Origin: Lachnospiraceae bacterium NK4A179
GTDB taxonomy: Bacteria > Bacillota > Clostridia > Lachnospirales > Lachnospiraceae
Direction of reading: 5' to 3'
NCBI GenBank assembly: GCA_000421045.1
Contig: ATWC01000024.1
Location: 1 to 47,777, forward strand
DNA: 47,777 nt
Below are positions 17,455 through 24,891 of this stretch, piece by piece. The position numbers were made by a program, and so were the translations under genes. Each line of letters opens with the position of its first letter. The first letter of the stretch is position 1. Below the pieces are notes generated by a model. It ran no database searches. It was not told where the DNA came from and worked only from the letters and a program-made list of their open reading frames with translations.

Positions 17455-17483
17455 ACCCCCGGGACGGGGTCAGTGGTCCATTA
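17452..17483. repeat. REP-like repeat, copy 7 (short unit)
   Basis: A 32-nt short form starts TGAACCCCCGGGACGGGG and ends GTGGTCCATT. It supplies the acylphosphatase stop codon. It is flanked by two near-identical 21-nt segments (17434-17454 and 17482-17502) that both encode YGFRTY-stop. Confidence 0.9.
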
Positions 17484-17503
17484 TGGCTTCAGGACGTATT
17501 GAT

Positions 17504-18127
17504 ATGGGAATAAAGTCACAGTTTCAGATTAAGGAAAACGGCATAAAGTTTAAGAGGCTGATCGGCTCAAGGGTCATCCCGTTCAGAGATATCAGGAGTA
17601 TTCGCCTGCTGGATGGAGGCGTTTTGTTTACTACACAGGACGGAGAGGAGATTGAGACGACGGCAGGCACGCCTGTAGCACTATATGAAGCCGTTATTGC
17701 TAATAATATATCCTTTTATGATGAGACTGAACACGAAGAGAAGTATTACACCAGAGAAGAACTGAATCCTTTGATCGATGCAGCTGCTAAAGTGGCGTCG
17801 AAAGCTGCAAATGACTATATAAAAGAACATCTGGGAGAGGATTACAGTATAGACACAGAACTGCTTGAGGATCCGAATGAGATAAATCTGTGTTTTGTGC
17901 TGCTTCATAACGGAATCGTTGTTTCGGATCTTCCGCCTGATGTATTGGATCAGGATCCTGAGCGCGTACCGGGCTGCTGTGACTCAATGACTCTGGCGTG
18001 GTTAAATGAATGGGATTCCGCAAGTTGTTCCGGAAAATACGGTATAGTTGTTGAACTAAAGGATCTTGATATCTGCAGAAAAACTCAATTGGCATCGATG
18101 AAGTATGTTGTAGAAGCATTAAAATGA
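17504..18127 (+). CDS. Hypothetical protein with PH-like N-terminal part
   Basis: The 207-residue protein has an N-terminal segment (ENGIKFKRLIGSRVIPFRDI) resembling a PH/YcxB-type beta domain, then a Cys-containing C-terminal domain. I start it at ATG 17504, because the upstream ATG at 17484 lies inside the duplicated acylphosphatase tail. No family is recognised with confidence. The stop TGA is the first codon of a repeat copy. Confidence 0.6.
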   Translation: MGIKSQFQIKENGIKFKRLIGSRVIPFRDIRSIRLLDGGVLFTTQDGEEIETTAGTPVALYEAVIANNISFYDETEHEEKYYTREELNPLIDAAAKVASKAANDYIKEHLGEDYSIDTELLEDPNEINLCFVLLHNGIVVSDLPPDVLDQDPERVPGCCDSMTLAWLNEWDSASCSGKYGIVVELKDLDICRKTQLASMKYVVEALK

Positions 18128-18190
18128 ACCCCCAACCCCGTCCCCCAGGTTCACCCGAAAATGAGCCACAAACCCCGTCCCCTAGGGTCA
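18125..18190. repeat. REP-like palindromic repeat, copy 8
   Basis: Two half units lie between convergent genes. The TGA at 18125 stops the plus-strand gene, and the outer end on the other side (TCA 18188-18190) is the TGA stop of the minus-strand ABC ATPase. Both ends of the element therefore serve as stop codons. Confidence 0.9.
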
Positions 18191-18982
18191 ACAAGCATTA
18201 TTAACTAATTCCATGGGAACAATACCCTTATAAATTCTTCCTTCATGGAATGAATTGACTATATGTGATTCAACACCAAAATACTCACGGATATTTTCTT
18301 CGGTTATTACGCTTGTTGTATCTCCAAAAAGGTAATCCTTTTTTCCAAGTAAAAGTGTCTTATCCGAGCAGCGCAGAGCATGATCCGGATAGTGTGTATT
18401 TATGATGATTGAAAGATTTTCTTTTGCCAGAGCTTCGATAGTCTGTATTACTATCATCTGATTTTTCATATCGAGACCTGATTCAGGTTCATCCATTATA
18501 AGCAGTTTAGGATTTTTTATAAGAGCTCTTGCTATAAGAACCATCTGCAACTGACCACCACTTAACGTATTACAGGACTGCTCTGCTATCTCCTCAATGC
18601 CAAATTTCTGAAGGAGAGCATAAGCCTTTTCATAATCTTCTTTTTTTGGAGTCATTCCTATTCCGATATTCTGTGACAATCCCATCACAACCATATTTAA
18701 AGCACTATATCCAAATACAAGCTTCTTTGCCTGAGGAACATAGCTTATGGTTTTCCAGAATTCTGTCGGAGTCATTTTTGAAACAGGTTTCCCAAGCAGC
18801 TCAACATTTCCTTTTTTCAGCGTAAGAAAATTCATAAGGCAGCGAAGCAGTGTAGTCTTTCCCACGCCGTTAGGCCCTAAGATCGCAAGGGTTGAGCCTT
18901 CTGTAATTTCAAAGGACAGTTCATCAAAAAGAAGTCGTCCGTTTTTCTTATATGAAAATCCTATGTTTTCTGCTTTAAGCAT
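18188..18982 (-). CDS. ABC transporter ATP-binding protein, FecE/BtuD type
   Basis: The ATPase of about 264 residues has Walker A GPNGVGKT, the signature LSGGQ and Walker B LLIMDEP, in the FecE/FhuC/BtuD order. It powers import of an iron chelate, heme or corrinoid-like ligand together with the permease and binding protein upstream. I start it at the ATG overlapping the permease stop (ATGCTTAA), with GGAGG 8 nt upstream. It is the last gene of the six-gene operon running leftward from the NifH-like gene. Its stop is repeat-derived. Confidence 0.9.
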   Translation of the reverse strand: MLKAENIGFSYKKNGRLLFDELSFEITEGSTLAILGPNGVGKTTLLRCLMNFLTLKKGNVELLGKPVSKMTPTEFWKTISYVPQAKKLVFGYSALNMVVMGLSQNIGIGMTPKKEDYEKAYALLQKFGIEEIAEQSCNTLSGGQLQMVLIARALIKNPKLLIMDEPESGLDMKNQMIVIQTIEALAKENLSIIINTHYPDHALRCSDKTLLLGKKDYLFGDTTSVITEENIREYFGVESHIVNSFHEGRIYKGIVPMELVNNAC

Positions 18983-19979
18983 TCCATGCACCTCCGGTTC
19001 TTCTAAGCATAAGAGCGAAGATAGGCGCTCCGATAAGAGCTGTTAAAATTGATAAAGGTATCTCAGCTGCCGTCAGACTTCTTGCACATGTATCAATGAT
19101 CATCATGTAGGAAGCGCCGGTAAGAATACTCATGGGAAGAAGACGTCTGTGGTCGTTACCAACAAGCATTCGTGTAAGATGAGGAACAGCAAGTCCTACA
19201 AATGAAATAACACCGCACATAGAAACAACGGATGCTGCAATAACTGTAGTTGCAATGATCACTATAAGTCTTGTCTGCCTTAAATTTATGCCAAGTGACT
19301 TTGCTTCATCTTCAGATAAAGAAATGACATTGAGTCTCCATCTGAACAACCATAAAACAAATGTGGCCCCACCGATAAGTGGTAATGCAGTCATTACATC
19401 CGACATGGATGCTCCTGCCATGCTGCCCATGAGCCAGTAAGTTATGGACGGAAGTTTCTGCTCGGGATCAGCTATATACTTTATAAAGGATGTAAGCGCC
19501 TCAAAGACAGATCCTACGACAATTCCCGAAAGAACCAGCATGAGAGTGCTGCTTGTTCCTTTTTTTCTGCTTATACAATAAGTCAGAGCCATCCCTAAAA
19601 ATCCAAAGATCATTGAAAAAGTTTCAACATAAGCAAAATGTGAAAAGAGAAGAATTCCAAGAGCGGCTCCAAAGCCTGCACTGTATGAAACACCGAGTAC
19701 ATGTGTGCTTACAAGGGGATTACCAAACATGGCCTGAAGTGCCACGCCTGCAACAGAAAGACCTGCGCCTACTATAAAAGCCACTATGACCCTTGGAATA
19801 CGTACTCCCCACATTATTGTTTCAAGTATAGGATCATTCTGCTGTCCTGTTATCAGATAGAGCAGTACATCATAGGCAGATATGGTGTATCTGCCTATGC
19901 ATAATGCTGCAAGACTGACAAGAAGCGAGATGATCAATCCTGCGATAAAGATAATGATGAATCTTTTATTTCTTTCCAT
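18975..19979 (-). CDS. ABC transporter permease, FecCD/BtuC family
   Basis: The 334-residue polytopic protein has about ten helices and hallmark stretches of the FecCD family: GVRIPRVIVAFIVGAGLSVA near residue 57, NPLVSTHVLGVSYSAGFGA, and CGVISFVGLAVPHLTR near residue 254. One permease gene is present, so the channel is presumably a homodimer. It starts 5 nt after the binding-protein stop and overlaps the ATPase start. Confidence 0.92.
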   Translation of the reverse strand: MERNKRFIIIFIAGLIISLLVSLAALCIGRYTISAYDVLLYLITGQQNDPILETIMWGVRIPRVIVAFIVGAGLSVAGVALQAMFGNPLVSTHVLGVSYSAGFGAALGILLFSHFAYVETFSMIFGFLGMALTYCISRKKGTSSTLMLVLSGIVVGSVFEALTSFIKYIADPEQKLPSITYWLMGSMAGASMSDVMTALPLIGGATFVLWLFRWRLNVISLSEDEAKSLGINLRQTRLIVIIATTVIAASVVSMCGVISFVGLAVPHLTRMLVGNDHRRLLPMSILTGASYMMIIDTCARSLTAAEIPLSILTALIGAPIFALMLRRTGGAWNA

Positions 19980-19984
19980 GATAC

Positions 19985-21208
19985 TTATTTGCCTGATTTA
20001 TTTGCATTCCAGTTTGTTCCTTTAGCCGCATCAGGTGATGCATCAAGGATTCCCTGTGCCTGTTCATCAGTTACGTCATAATCATAGAATTCCTTATAAT
20101 AGTCCTTTATCTCGGCTATCATGTCATAATCAAAAATTTCAGGATGTAAGGTTTTAGCCATCCATTTAACCATGAGCGGGGTATCACCGCAGGGAACATA
20201 CCAGCGATATACACCAAGGGGCTCTTTATATACTTTGCCATTTTTAACAGCGGATACCTGAGACCAGTCCTGACCATCAATGGTATTGTTATAAAGATCA
20301 TCGGGCATTGTTTCTGTGAACGTTGTGAGTATGATGATTTCAGGATCCCACTCATAAATCTGCTCCATATTTACATCACCAAAATTCTCGATTTCTTTAG
20401 CAACGTTATTACCGCCTGCAGCTTCGATCCAGAAACCACCGTAGAAACCTGAACCGGATGCTGATATCTGCTCATTGCTGTGGTTGTAGAGATATAATAC
20501 CCTAGGCTTTTCTTCATCACTAAGAGAAGAAACTTTTTCAGATACTTCATCAAGGGCTGTGTTTGCGTATTCAATAACCTTATCTGTGTTTCCTCTTGTT
20601 CCAAAGAGCTGACCCATGATATCAACCCATGTCTTTAGTGTAGCGACAACATCGCCGCCTTCCTCTCCAAAAACTCCGACAGCAGGGATGTTTACTGAAT
20701 TTAACGCTTCATACTGATTCTCATATTCGCCCCAGTAGATAACAACATCGGGATCGATCTTTAATAATTCCTCCACGTTGATATCCTGACCTTCAACAAA
20801 GTTATCTGCAATACCTACAAGATCAGGATACATGGAACCCATAATACTGTTTTCGATGGCGCTTGTTGAGCCGGGATGAACACCCTTCAGGTTTTCGATG
20901 GGAGCGCCTGTTATCGCATAGATACTCGGAAGCGGAAGAGCAGTAAGGACAACACTGTCGATGTCTCCATCAATTGTAACCTCTCTTCCGTTCATATCAG
21001 TAACTGTGATGCTATCAGAAGATTCTTCACTTGCAGTTTCCTCTGTAGCTGCAGCCTCTTCGGTTGTTTCAGCTTCGGGAGTAGCAGTTTCAGTAACTTC
21101 CTTATCTGCAGTGTTTTCTACAGACTGCGCATCTGCGGAAGCTTTTCCGCATGCGGATAGAGCCAGCATACCGGCTGTAATAAGTGACAAATAAATCTTT
21201 TTTTTCAT
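19985..21208 (-). CDS. ABC transporter substrate-binding lipoprotein, FhuD/BtuF (TroA-like) family
   Basis: The 407-residue lipoprotein has lipobox LSAC with Cys20, then an acidic Glu/Thr-rich linker to about residue 70. The periplasmic-binding fold of the FhuD/BtuF class follows (VTDMNGREVTIDGDIDSVV, LLKIDPDVVIYWGE, EWDPEIIILT). It captures the imported ligand on the outer face of the membrane. The ligand cannot be read from sequence; location after nitrogenase-like genes argues for a metal chelate, tetrapyrrole or the enzyme's own substrate. Confidence 0.88.
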   Translation of the reverse strand: MKKKIYLSLITAGMLALSACGKASADAQSVENTADKEVTETATPEAETTEEAAATEETASEESSDSITVTDMNGREVTIDGDIDSVVLTALPLPSIYAITGAPIENLKGVHPGSTSAIENSIMGSMYPDLVGIADNFVEGQDINVEELLKIDPDVVIYWGEYENQYEALNSVNIPAVGVFGEEGGDVVATLKTWVDIMGQLFGTRGNTDKVIEYANTALDEVSEKVSSLSDEEKPRVLYLYNHSNEQISASGSGFYGGFWIEAAGGNNVAKEIENFGDVNMEQIYEWDPEIIILTTFTETMPDDLYNNTIDGQDWSQVSAVKNGKVYKEPLGVYRWYVPCGDTPLMVKWMAKTLHPEIFDYDMIAEIKDYYKEFYDYDVTDEQAQGILDASPDAAKGTNWNANKSGK

Positions 21209-21233
21209 AGTACCTCCTTATATATGTAAAATA

Positions 21234-22445
21234 TTAAATTGCTGCCTTTTGTGTGAGTTGCGAATGTATAAGACTGCCTATATCCACACCCAAAAAGGAT
21301 TTTGCATCCTTAAAGTGAATATCACCTGAAACCGTGTATTGCGGAAAGGAAACAAAAACTTTCTTATTATCGCCGGATAACAGTTGTTTCATGATAGGAT
21401 CAGCTATTACCACATCATATGCTTCATCATTTATGGCTTCCTGTATCGCATCTTCATCAGGAAGGGCTATGGCGGAATCAGAAGGCAGGCTTTTATCCAC
21501 GCCGAAAATACAACCTACTGAAACGTGATAACCTGCTCCCAAGGAAGCTTTCATGGATTCACCAATGATCTGATCTCCGACAAACAGAACGTTGATATCG
21601 GAATCATCTTTTCCCTGGCTTATAGTAAAAGGACTCTCAAAGAAAAATCCGGATGTCTTTGTATTTATTACTTCACGGAGTATTTTTAAATATGTATCCT
21701 GTGCGCTTTTTCCAAAAGGAAATCCGCAGATATAAGGAATCCCATATCTTTCTTCCATGTACTTTGCAACGAGATATCCTGAATGTGATAAGGCCAGATT
21801 TACCAAAGAAGACCTCGATTCTCTGAGTTCTGAAATGGTGTAACCGTAACCAAGTCGCATAGTGCAGGAGTAACCTTCTTTTTCAAGAAAAGCCTGAAGG
21901 CTGTCTATGTCATTCGAATACTCATAGTCCAGAGGCGTAGCCCCAAGGATATTGAAGCTTAACGCTTTATTGCTGCTGTCAGAAACAGGTTTCCCATAAA
22001 AGGAATCCATCTTCTCAAAAAGTGCCTTTGCTGCTTTGAAGATTCCGATATCGTAATAATCTGTTCCGGTAGTTTCTATTCCTATAGTCGGTATGCCGGT
22101 TTCATTTTCGATTTCATGGGCTAAGCCTTTTAAATCCATTCCTATCACCATAGGGACAGGACTTCCTATAAGAGCAATGAGCTCAGGCTTCAGGGTATTT
22201 ACTGCTTCCAGAACATTTTCTTTCAGCTTTTCATCATTCCCCATGATCACATCGATCATACGAAGGGCAGAACAGAATACTGTAGCTGTTGAACCGTACC
22301 ATCTTGGCTCATCATGCCCTGTGTAATTTCCTGTACATCCGCCTGCATCGTGCATTACTGTGAGTGCGTTCAGATCAAACAGTATTGAACCTGCGCCGGA
22401 ATAATCCGGAGAAAAGGGGGGTAAATACATACATAACTGCGCCAT
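21234..22445 (-). CDS. Nitrogenase-like component 1, NifK/NifE-related subunit
   Basis: The 403-residue protein has the oxidoreductase/nitrogenase component 1 fold. Its N-terminus has PPFSPDYSGAGS, HDAGGCTGNYTG (Cys37, at the place of a P-cluster Cys) and DEPRWYGSTATVFCS. The position where NifD/K carry the third cluster Cys reads IGSPVPMVIG, so that ligand is missing. Cys5 and Cys58 are other candidates. With its partner it likely forms a heterotetramer that receives electrons from the NifH-like protein. It starts directly after the NifD-like stop. Confidence 0.85.
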   Translation of the reverse strand: MAQLCMYLPPFSPDYSGAGSILFDLNALTVMHDAGGCTGNYTGHDEPRWYGSTATVFCSALRMIDVIMGNDEKLKENVLEAVNTLKPELIALIGSPVPMVIGMDLKGLAHEIENETGIPTIGIETTGTDYYDIGIFKAAKALFEKMDSFYGKPVSDSSNKALSFNILGATPLDYEYSNDIDSLQAFLEKEGYSCTMRLGYGYTISELRESRSSLVNLALSHSGYLVAKYMEERYGIPYICGFPFGKSAQDTYLKILREVINTKTSGFFFESPFTISQGKDDSDINVLFVGDQIIGESMKASLGAGYHVSVGCIFGVDKSLPSDSAIALPDEDAIQEAINDEAYDVVIADPIMKQLLSGDNKKVFVSFPQYTVSGDIHFKDAKSFLGVDIGSLIHSQLTQKAAI

Positions 22446-23708
22446 TTATATCACCAATCCATATTCGTTTATCAGTTGTCTTAAGTTTCTTGGCGTATTA
22501 AAAGCTTCCTCCATACGCTGCATCAGGGAAATGACACCGTCATATCCAAACATCTGCAGATCGGAAAAAATGTCTGCAATATACATGGAATCAGCCATGT
22601 AAGCAGCCTGGATTCCGATGGCAAGACTCTCCTTTAATCTGTGGTCAAAGAGTACGGCACTATGCGCATCAGGTCTGTAAAACTCAACCTCCGGGTGATG
22701 TTCCTGTAACCATTCCATGTGAGGCTTGTCAGACTCGGTAACAGCCTCTGCTTCCACACGGATAACATTGAATCCATATTTAAGAAGAGACATAGCCATT
22801 CCAAAAGGCTGGGATGTTGCAGAAGAATCAACAATAACAGGAATATTTCCAATATGGTTAAGTGCTTTCCTTATCGCATGTTCGGCTTCTTTTCTGTAAG
22901 CATCCGGTCCGGAGGACATTTTTTCTCCAATGGCCGATTCTATTTTTCGATAGTCGTTTGCGATCTCATCAAGGTCGTAGGTTACCGGCACTTCAATGTA
23001 TGGAATATCAAAAGTTTGTTCCATTTCCTGTGCTGCAAGCTTTCCAAGAGGATTGAGAACGAGATTAAGTCTGGACTTTGACATCTCAGTAAATTCATCG
23101 AAGGAATCATAATCAGCTGCATGACGGAGTGTTGCTATGCTTCTAAGCTCATTTGTTTCCGGAAGAGGTTCATAAGCACCAAGGATATTTATGCATTTAT
23201 CTTTTGGTATATCATGCAATTCTTTTCCAATATTTTTAAGATAAGTGCCAATGGTTCTGTAGACATCCCTCTGGATCGCAAGTGCCGGGGGCTCTTTGGT
23301 ATTGGTCTTTATCGGATTCATGTGAGAAGACTGAAAAACGATCCCCGGGAATCTATCAGTAAGTTCATCCTTTAATGCAGCATGATCTGTCCCGATAAGG
23401 TCATCAATACAGGTAAAGATCATAATAATGGCACGTGGTTTTTTCTCCAGCTTCTTTAATATGCGCTCAATGGAATCCCCGATAAGGTGGTCATAACCAT
23501 TTACGATGTCGCTCTGGTCAAGATACAGATAAAATATCCTGTCCTTATAGCCATTCTTTATTGCTCCCAGGGCACCATGTCTTCCGCAGGCAGAAGGACC
23601 AACAAACAGTTCAATACTCTCCGGTACCATCAGACCCATGCGGCAGATTCCATAATCGCCTTTACTTGGAGCATCATAGTGCAAACCTCCTTCACACAAG
23701 CACTGCAT
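22446..23708 (-). CDS. Nitrogenase-like component 1, NifD-related subunit
   Basis: The 420-residue protein has component 1 motifs: [13 protein letters not shown] (Cys41) and [12 protein letters not shown] (Cys100), matching two of the three P-cluster Cys positions. Additional cysteines lie at 3, 5 and 22. The Cys and His that hold FeMo-cofactor in true nitrogenase are not recognisable, so this is not a nitrogen-fixing enzyme. The start overlaps the NifH-like gene by 17 nt, with GGAGG inside that gene's 3' end. It belongs to the poorly characterised group IV nitrogenase homologues. Confidence 0.87.
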   Translation of the reverse strand: MQCLCEGGLHYDAPSKGDYGICRMGLMVPESIELFVGPSACGRHGALGAIKNGYKDRIFYLYLDQSDIVNGYDHLIGDSIERILKKLEKKPRAIIMIFTCIDDLIGTDHAALKDELTDRFPGIVFQSSHMNPIKTNTKEPPALAIQRDVYRTIGTYLKNIGKELHDIPKDKCINILGAYEPLPETNELRSIATLRHAADYDSFDEFTEMSKSRLNLVLNPLGKLAAQEMEQTFDIPYIEVPVTYDLDEIANDYRKIESAIGEKMSSGPDAYRKEAEHAIRKALNHIGNIPVIVDSSATSQPFGMAMSLLKYGFNVIRVEAEAVTESDKPHMEWLQEHHPEVEFYRPDAHSAVLFDHRLKESLAIGIQAAYMADSMYIADIFSDLQMFGYDGVISLMQRMEEAFNTPRNLRQLINEYGLVI

Positions 23709-24459
23709 TATTTATTACCTCCACGAACTTTGCCGCCAGCTCTCTGTACCTGTCTGCCATTTCACTTTCAGGGAGAGCTTCTATAACCGTTTTTCCTTCG
23801 CTTTCTGCAAGCTGTACAGCACTATCTCTTGGAACTATATAAAGCACTTCTGTATCATTTTCACCGGCTGCTTTAGAAACGATCTCATCCTCATTCTCAA
23901 CATTTCTGGAATTCTGGATATATCCTGCCAGTTGTGCATAACCTCTTTTCCCGAAATTTCTGATCGCACGGGAGATATTATCAGCTGCAAAAAGAGCCAT
24001 CATTTCACCTGATGTTACGATCATTACCTGGTCTGCATAGCCTCCTCTTATAGGCATGGCAAATCCGCCACATACCACGTCACCAAGGACATCGTAGAGA
24101 ACTATGTCAGGCTCATATACTTCGAATGCATGGAGTTCCTCCAGCTTTTCAAATGCAGTTATAATGCCTCTTCCGGCGCATCCTATTCCCGGTGTAGGGC
24201 CGCCTGATTCAACACAGATAACTCCGCCATAGCCTTCAAAAGTAATATCTTCAAGGGAAAGGTTTTCGCCCTTTTTGGCTATCTGATCTAAGACAGTCGG
24301 GATTCTTTTTCCTCCCATAAGATTTTTAGTGGAATCGGATTTTGGATCACAGCCGATCTGCATGACCTTAAGTCCCATCTGCGAGAGAGCAGCGGAAAGA
24401 TTTGAAGTGGTGGTGGATTTTCCGATACCACCTTTTCCATAGATAGCGACTTTTTTCAT
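23692..24459 (-). CDS. Nitrogenase iron protein-like reductase (NifH/BchL superfamily)
   Basis: The 255-residue protein has Walker A GKGGIGKS at residues 8-15, a CDPKSDST switch, and the two conserved cysteines that bridge a [4Fe-4S] cluster between subunits: GIGCAGRG (Cys94) and [10 protein letters not shown] (Cys130). It should form an ATP-driven dimer donating electrons to the two component 1 subunits encoded next. GGAGG lies 4 nt before the ATG. It is the first gene of the six-gene operon. No nifB, nifE/N or nif regulators are near. Confidence 0.93.
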   Translation of the reverse strand: MKKVAIYGKGGIGKSTTTSNLSAALSQMGLKVMQIGCDPKSDSTKNLMGGKRIPTVLDQIAKKGENLSLEDITFEGYGGVICVESGGPTPGIGCAGRGIITAFEKLEELHAFEVYEPDIVLYDVLGDVVCGGFAMPIRGGYADQVMIVTSGEMMALFAADNISRAIRNFGKRGYAQLAGYIQNSRNVENEDEIVSKAAGENDTEVLYIVPRDSAVQLAESEGKTVIEALPESEMADRYRELAAKFVEVINNAVLV

Positions 24460-24489
24460 AATCCTCCAAACTAATTACAATAATTGGGT

Positions 24490-24505
24490 TAGTTATATCT
24501 AACTA
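24490..24505. promoter_or_regulatory. Operator-like palindrome in nitrogenase-like operon leader
   Basis: TAGTTA-TATC-TAACTA lies just downstream of the -10 box of the leftward promoter, where a bound repressor would block transcription. A related GTTAG-n6-CTAAC sits in the promoter at 32530. The regulator is unknown. Confidence 0.5.
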
Positions 24506-24515
24506 TGATTAGGGA

Positions 24516-24545
24516 ATTATACAAGCAACCCCCGGGAATTGTCAA
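24516..24545 (-). promoter_or_regulatory. Promoter of the nitrogenase-like operon
   Basis: On the minus strand TTGACA (24545-24540) and TATAAT (24521-24516) are 18 nt apart, both consensus hexamers. The transcript would start about 50 nt before the NifH-like ATG. Confidence 0.75.
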
Positions 24546-24555
24546 TAAAAATTTT

Positions 24556-24624
24556 TGAACCAGGGGGACGGGGTTAGGGGTTCATTTTGAAAAAATGAAC
24601 CCCTAACCCCGTCCCCCTGGTTCA
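24556..24624. repeat. REP-like repeat, copy 9: perfect 69-nt palindrome
   Basis: Two 33-nt arms are exact inverse complements around the 3-nt centre GAA. Each arm starts TGAACCAGGGGGACGGGG. It is the only perfect copy in the window and the only one placed between divergent promoters instead of at a gene end. Confidence 0.95.
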
Positions 24625-24626
24625 TT

Positions 24627-24661
24627 AACCTATTGACAAGGTAGGTAAATAGGTTTATTAT
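24627..24661 (+). promoter_or_regulatory. Promoter of the sulfhydrylase operon with overlapping operator
   Basis: TTGACA (24633-24638) and TATTAT (24656-24661) are 17 nt apart. An inverted repeat AACCTATT / AATAGGTT (24627-24634 and 24648-24655) covers the -35 and spacer, so a repressor bound there would exclude polymerase. An Rrf2/CymR-type cysteine regulator is a reasonable but untested guess. Confidence 0.7.
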
Positions 24662-24693
24662 CTCCACATAGCTATTAAGTAAGGAGGCATGAC

Positions 24694-24795
24694 ATGGACA
24701 AGTTTATTTTGACAAGTGACATTATGATGTGCTGTCGAATGCTTATCTCCCGGGCAAATCATTTGGCCGGTGTGTCGTGTCGATGCTGTTTTTGA
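24694..24795 (+). CDS. Cys-rich regulatory leader peptide
   Basis: This 33-residue frame with AGGAGG 7 nt before the ATG encodes five cysteines: CC at positions 13-14 and CRCC at positions 29-32, in the context RANHLAGVSCRCCF. It sits between a strong promoter and an O-acetylhomoserine sulfhydrylase-like gene and overlaps the pairing segments of an attenuator. It therefore looks like a cysteine-sensing leader, comparable in logic to Cys-rich leaders described in actinobacteria. Confidence 0.8.
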   Translation: MDKFILTSDIMMCCRMLISRANHLAGVSCRCCF

Positions 24796-24860
24796 TCATT
24801 TGATACCAGGATACACTTGTTGATAATTGCCCGGGAGTAATTGATTCCACGGGCTTTTTT
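24747..24860 (+). promoter_or_regulatory. Transcription attenuator (hairpin / antiterminator / terminator)
   Basis: Segment 24747-24757 (CTCCCGGGCAA) inside the leader ORF is perfectly complementary over 11 nt to 24827-24837 (TTGCCCGGGAG). The latter also forms the 5' arm of a terminator (GCCCGGGA with TCC-A-CGGGC, 24829-24854) followed by TTTTTT. The first segment can instead fold with CATTTGGCCGG (24750-24770). A ribosome stalled on Cys codons 29-32 would cover the 3' arm of that first hairpin and free the antiterminator. Confidence 0.8.
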
Positions 24861-24891
24861 ATTTCATTGATAAATTTAGGAGGACAATACA

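Noticed and set aside
18188-24459. True nitrogenase or protochlorophyllide reductase
   Set aside because: No nifB, nifE, nifN or nifV-like genes, no recognisable FeMo-cofactor ligands, no chlorophyll genes, and the K-like subunit lacks one cluster Cys position. A single-subunit CfbD arrangement is excluded because two component 1 genes are present.
24661-24891. T-box or SAM riboswitch before the sulfhydrylase gene
   Set aside because: No T-box AGGGTGG(A/T)ACCGCG-like core or SAM-box pattern is visible; the leader ORF and mutually exclusive hairpins explain the region.
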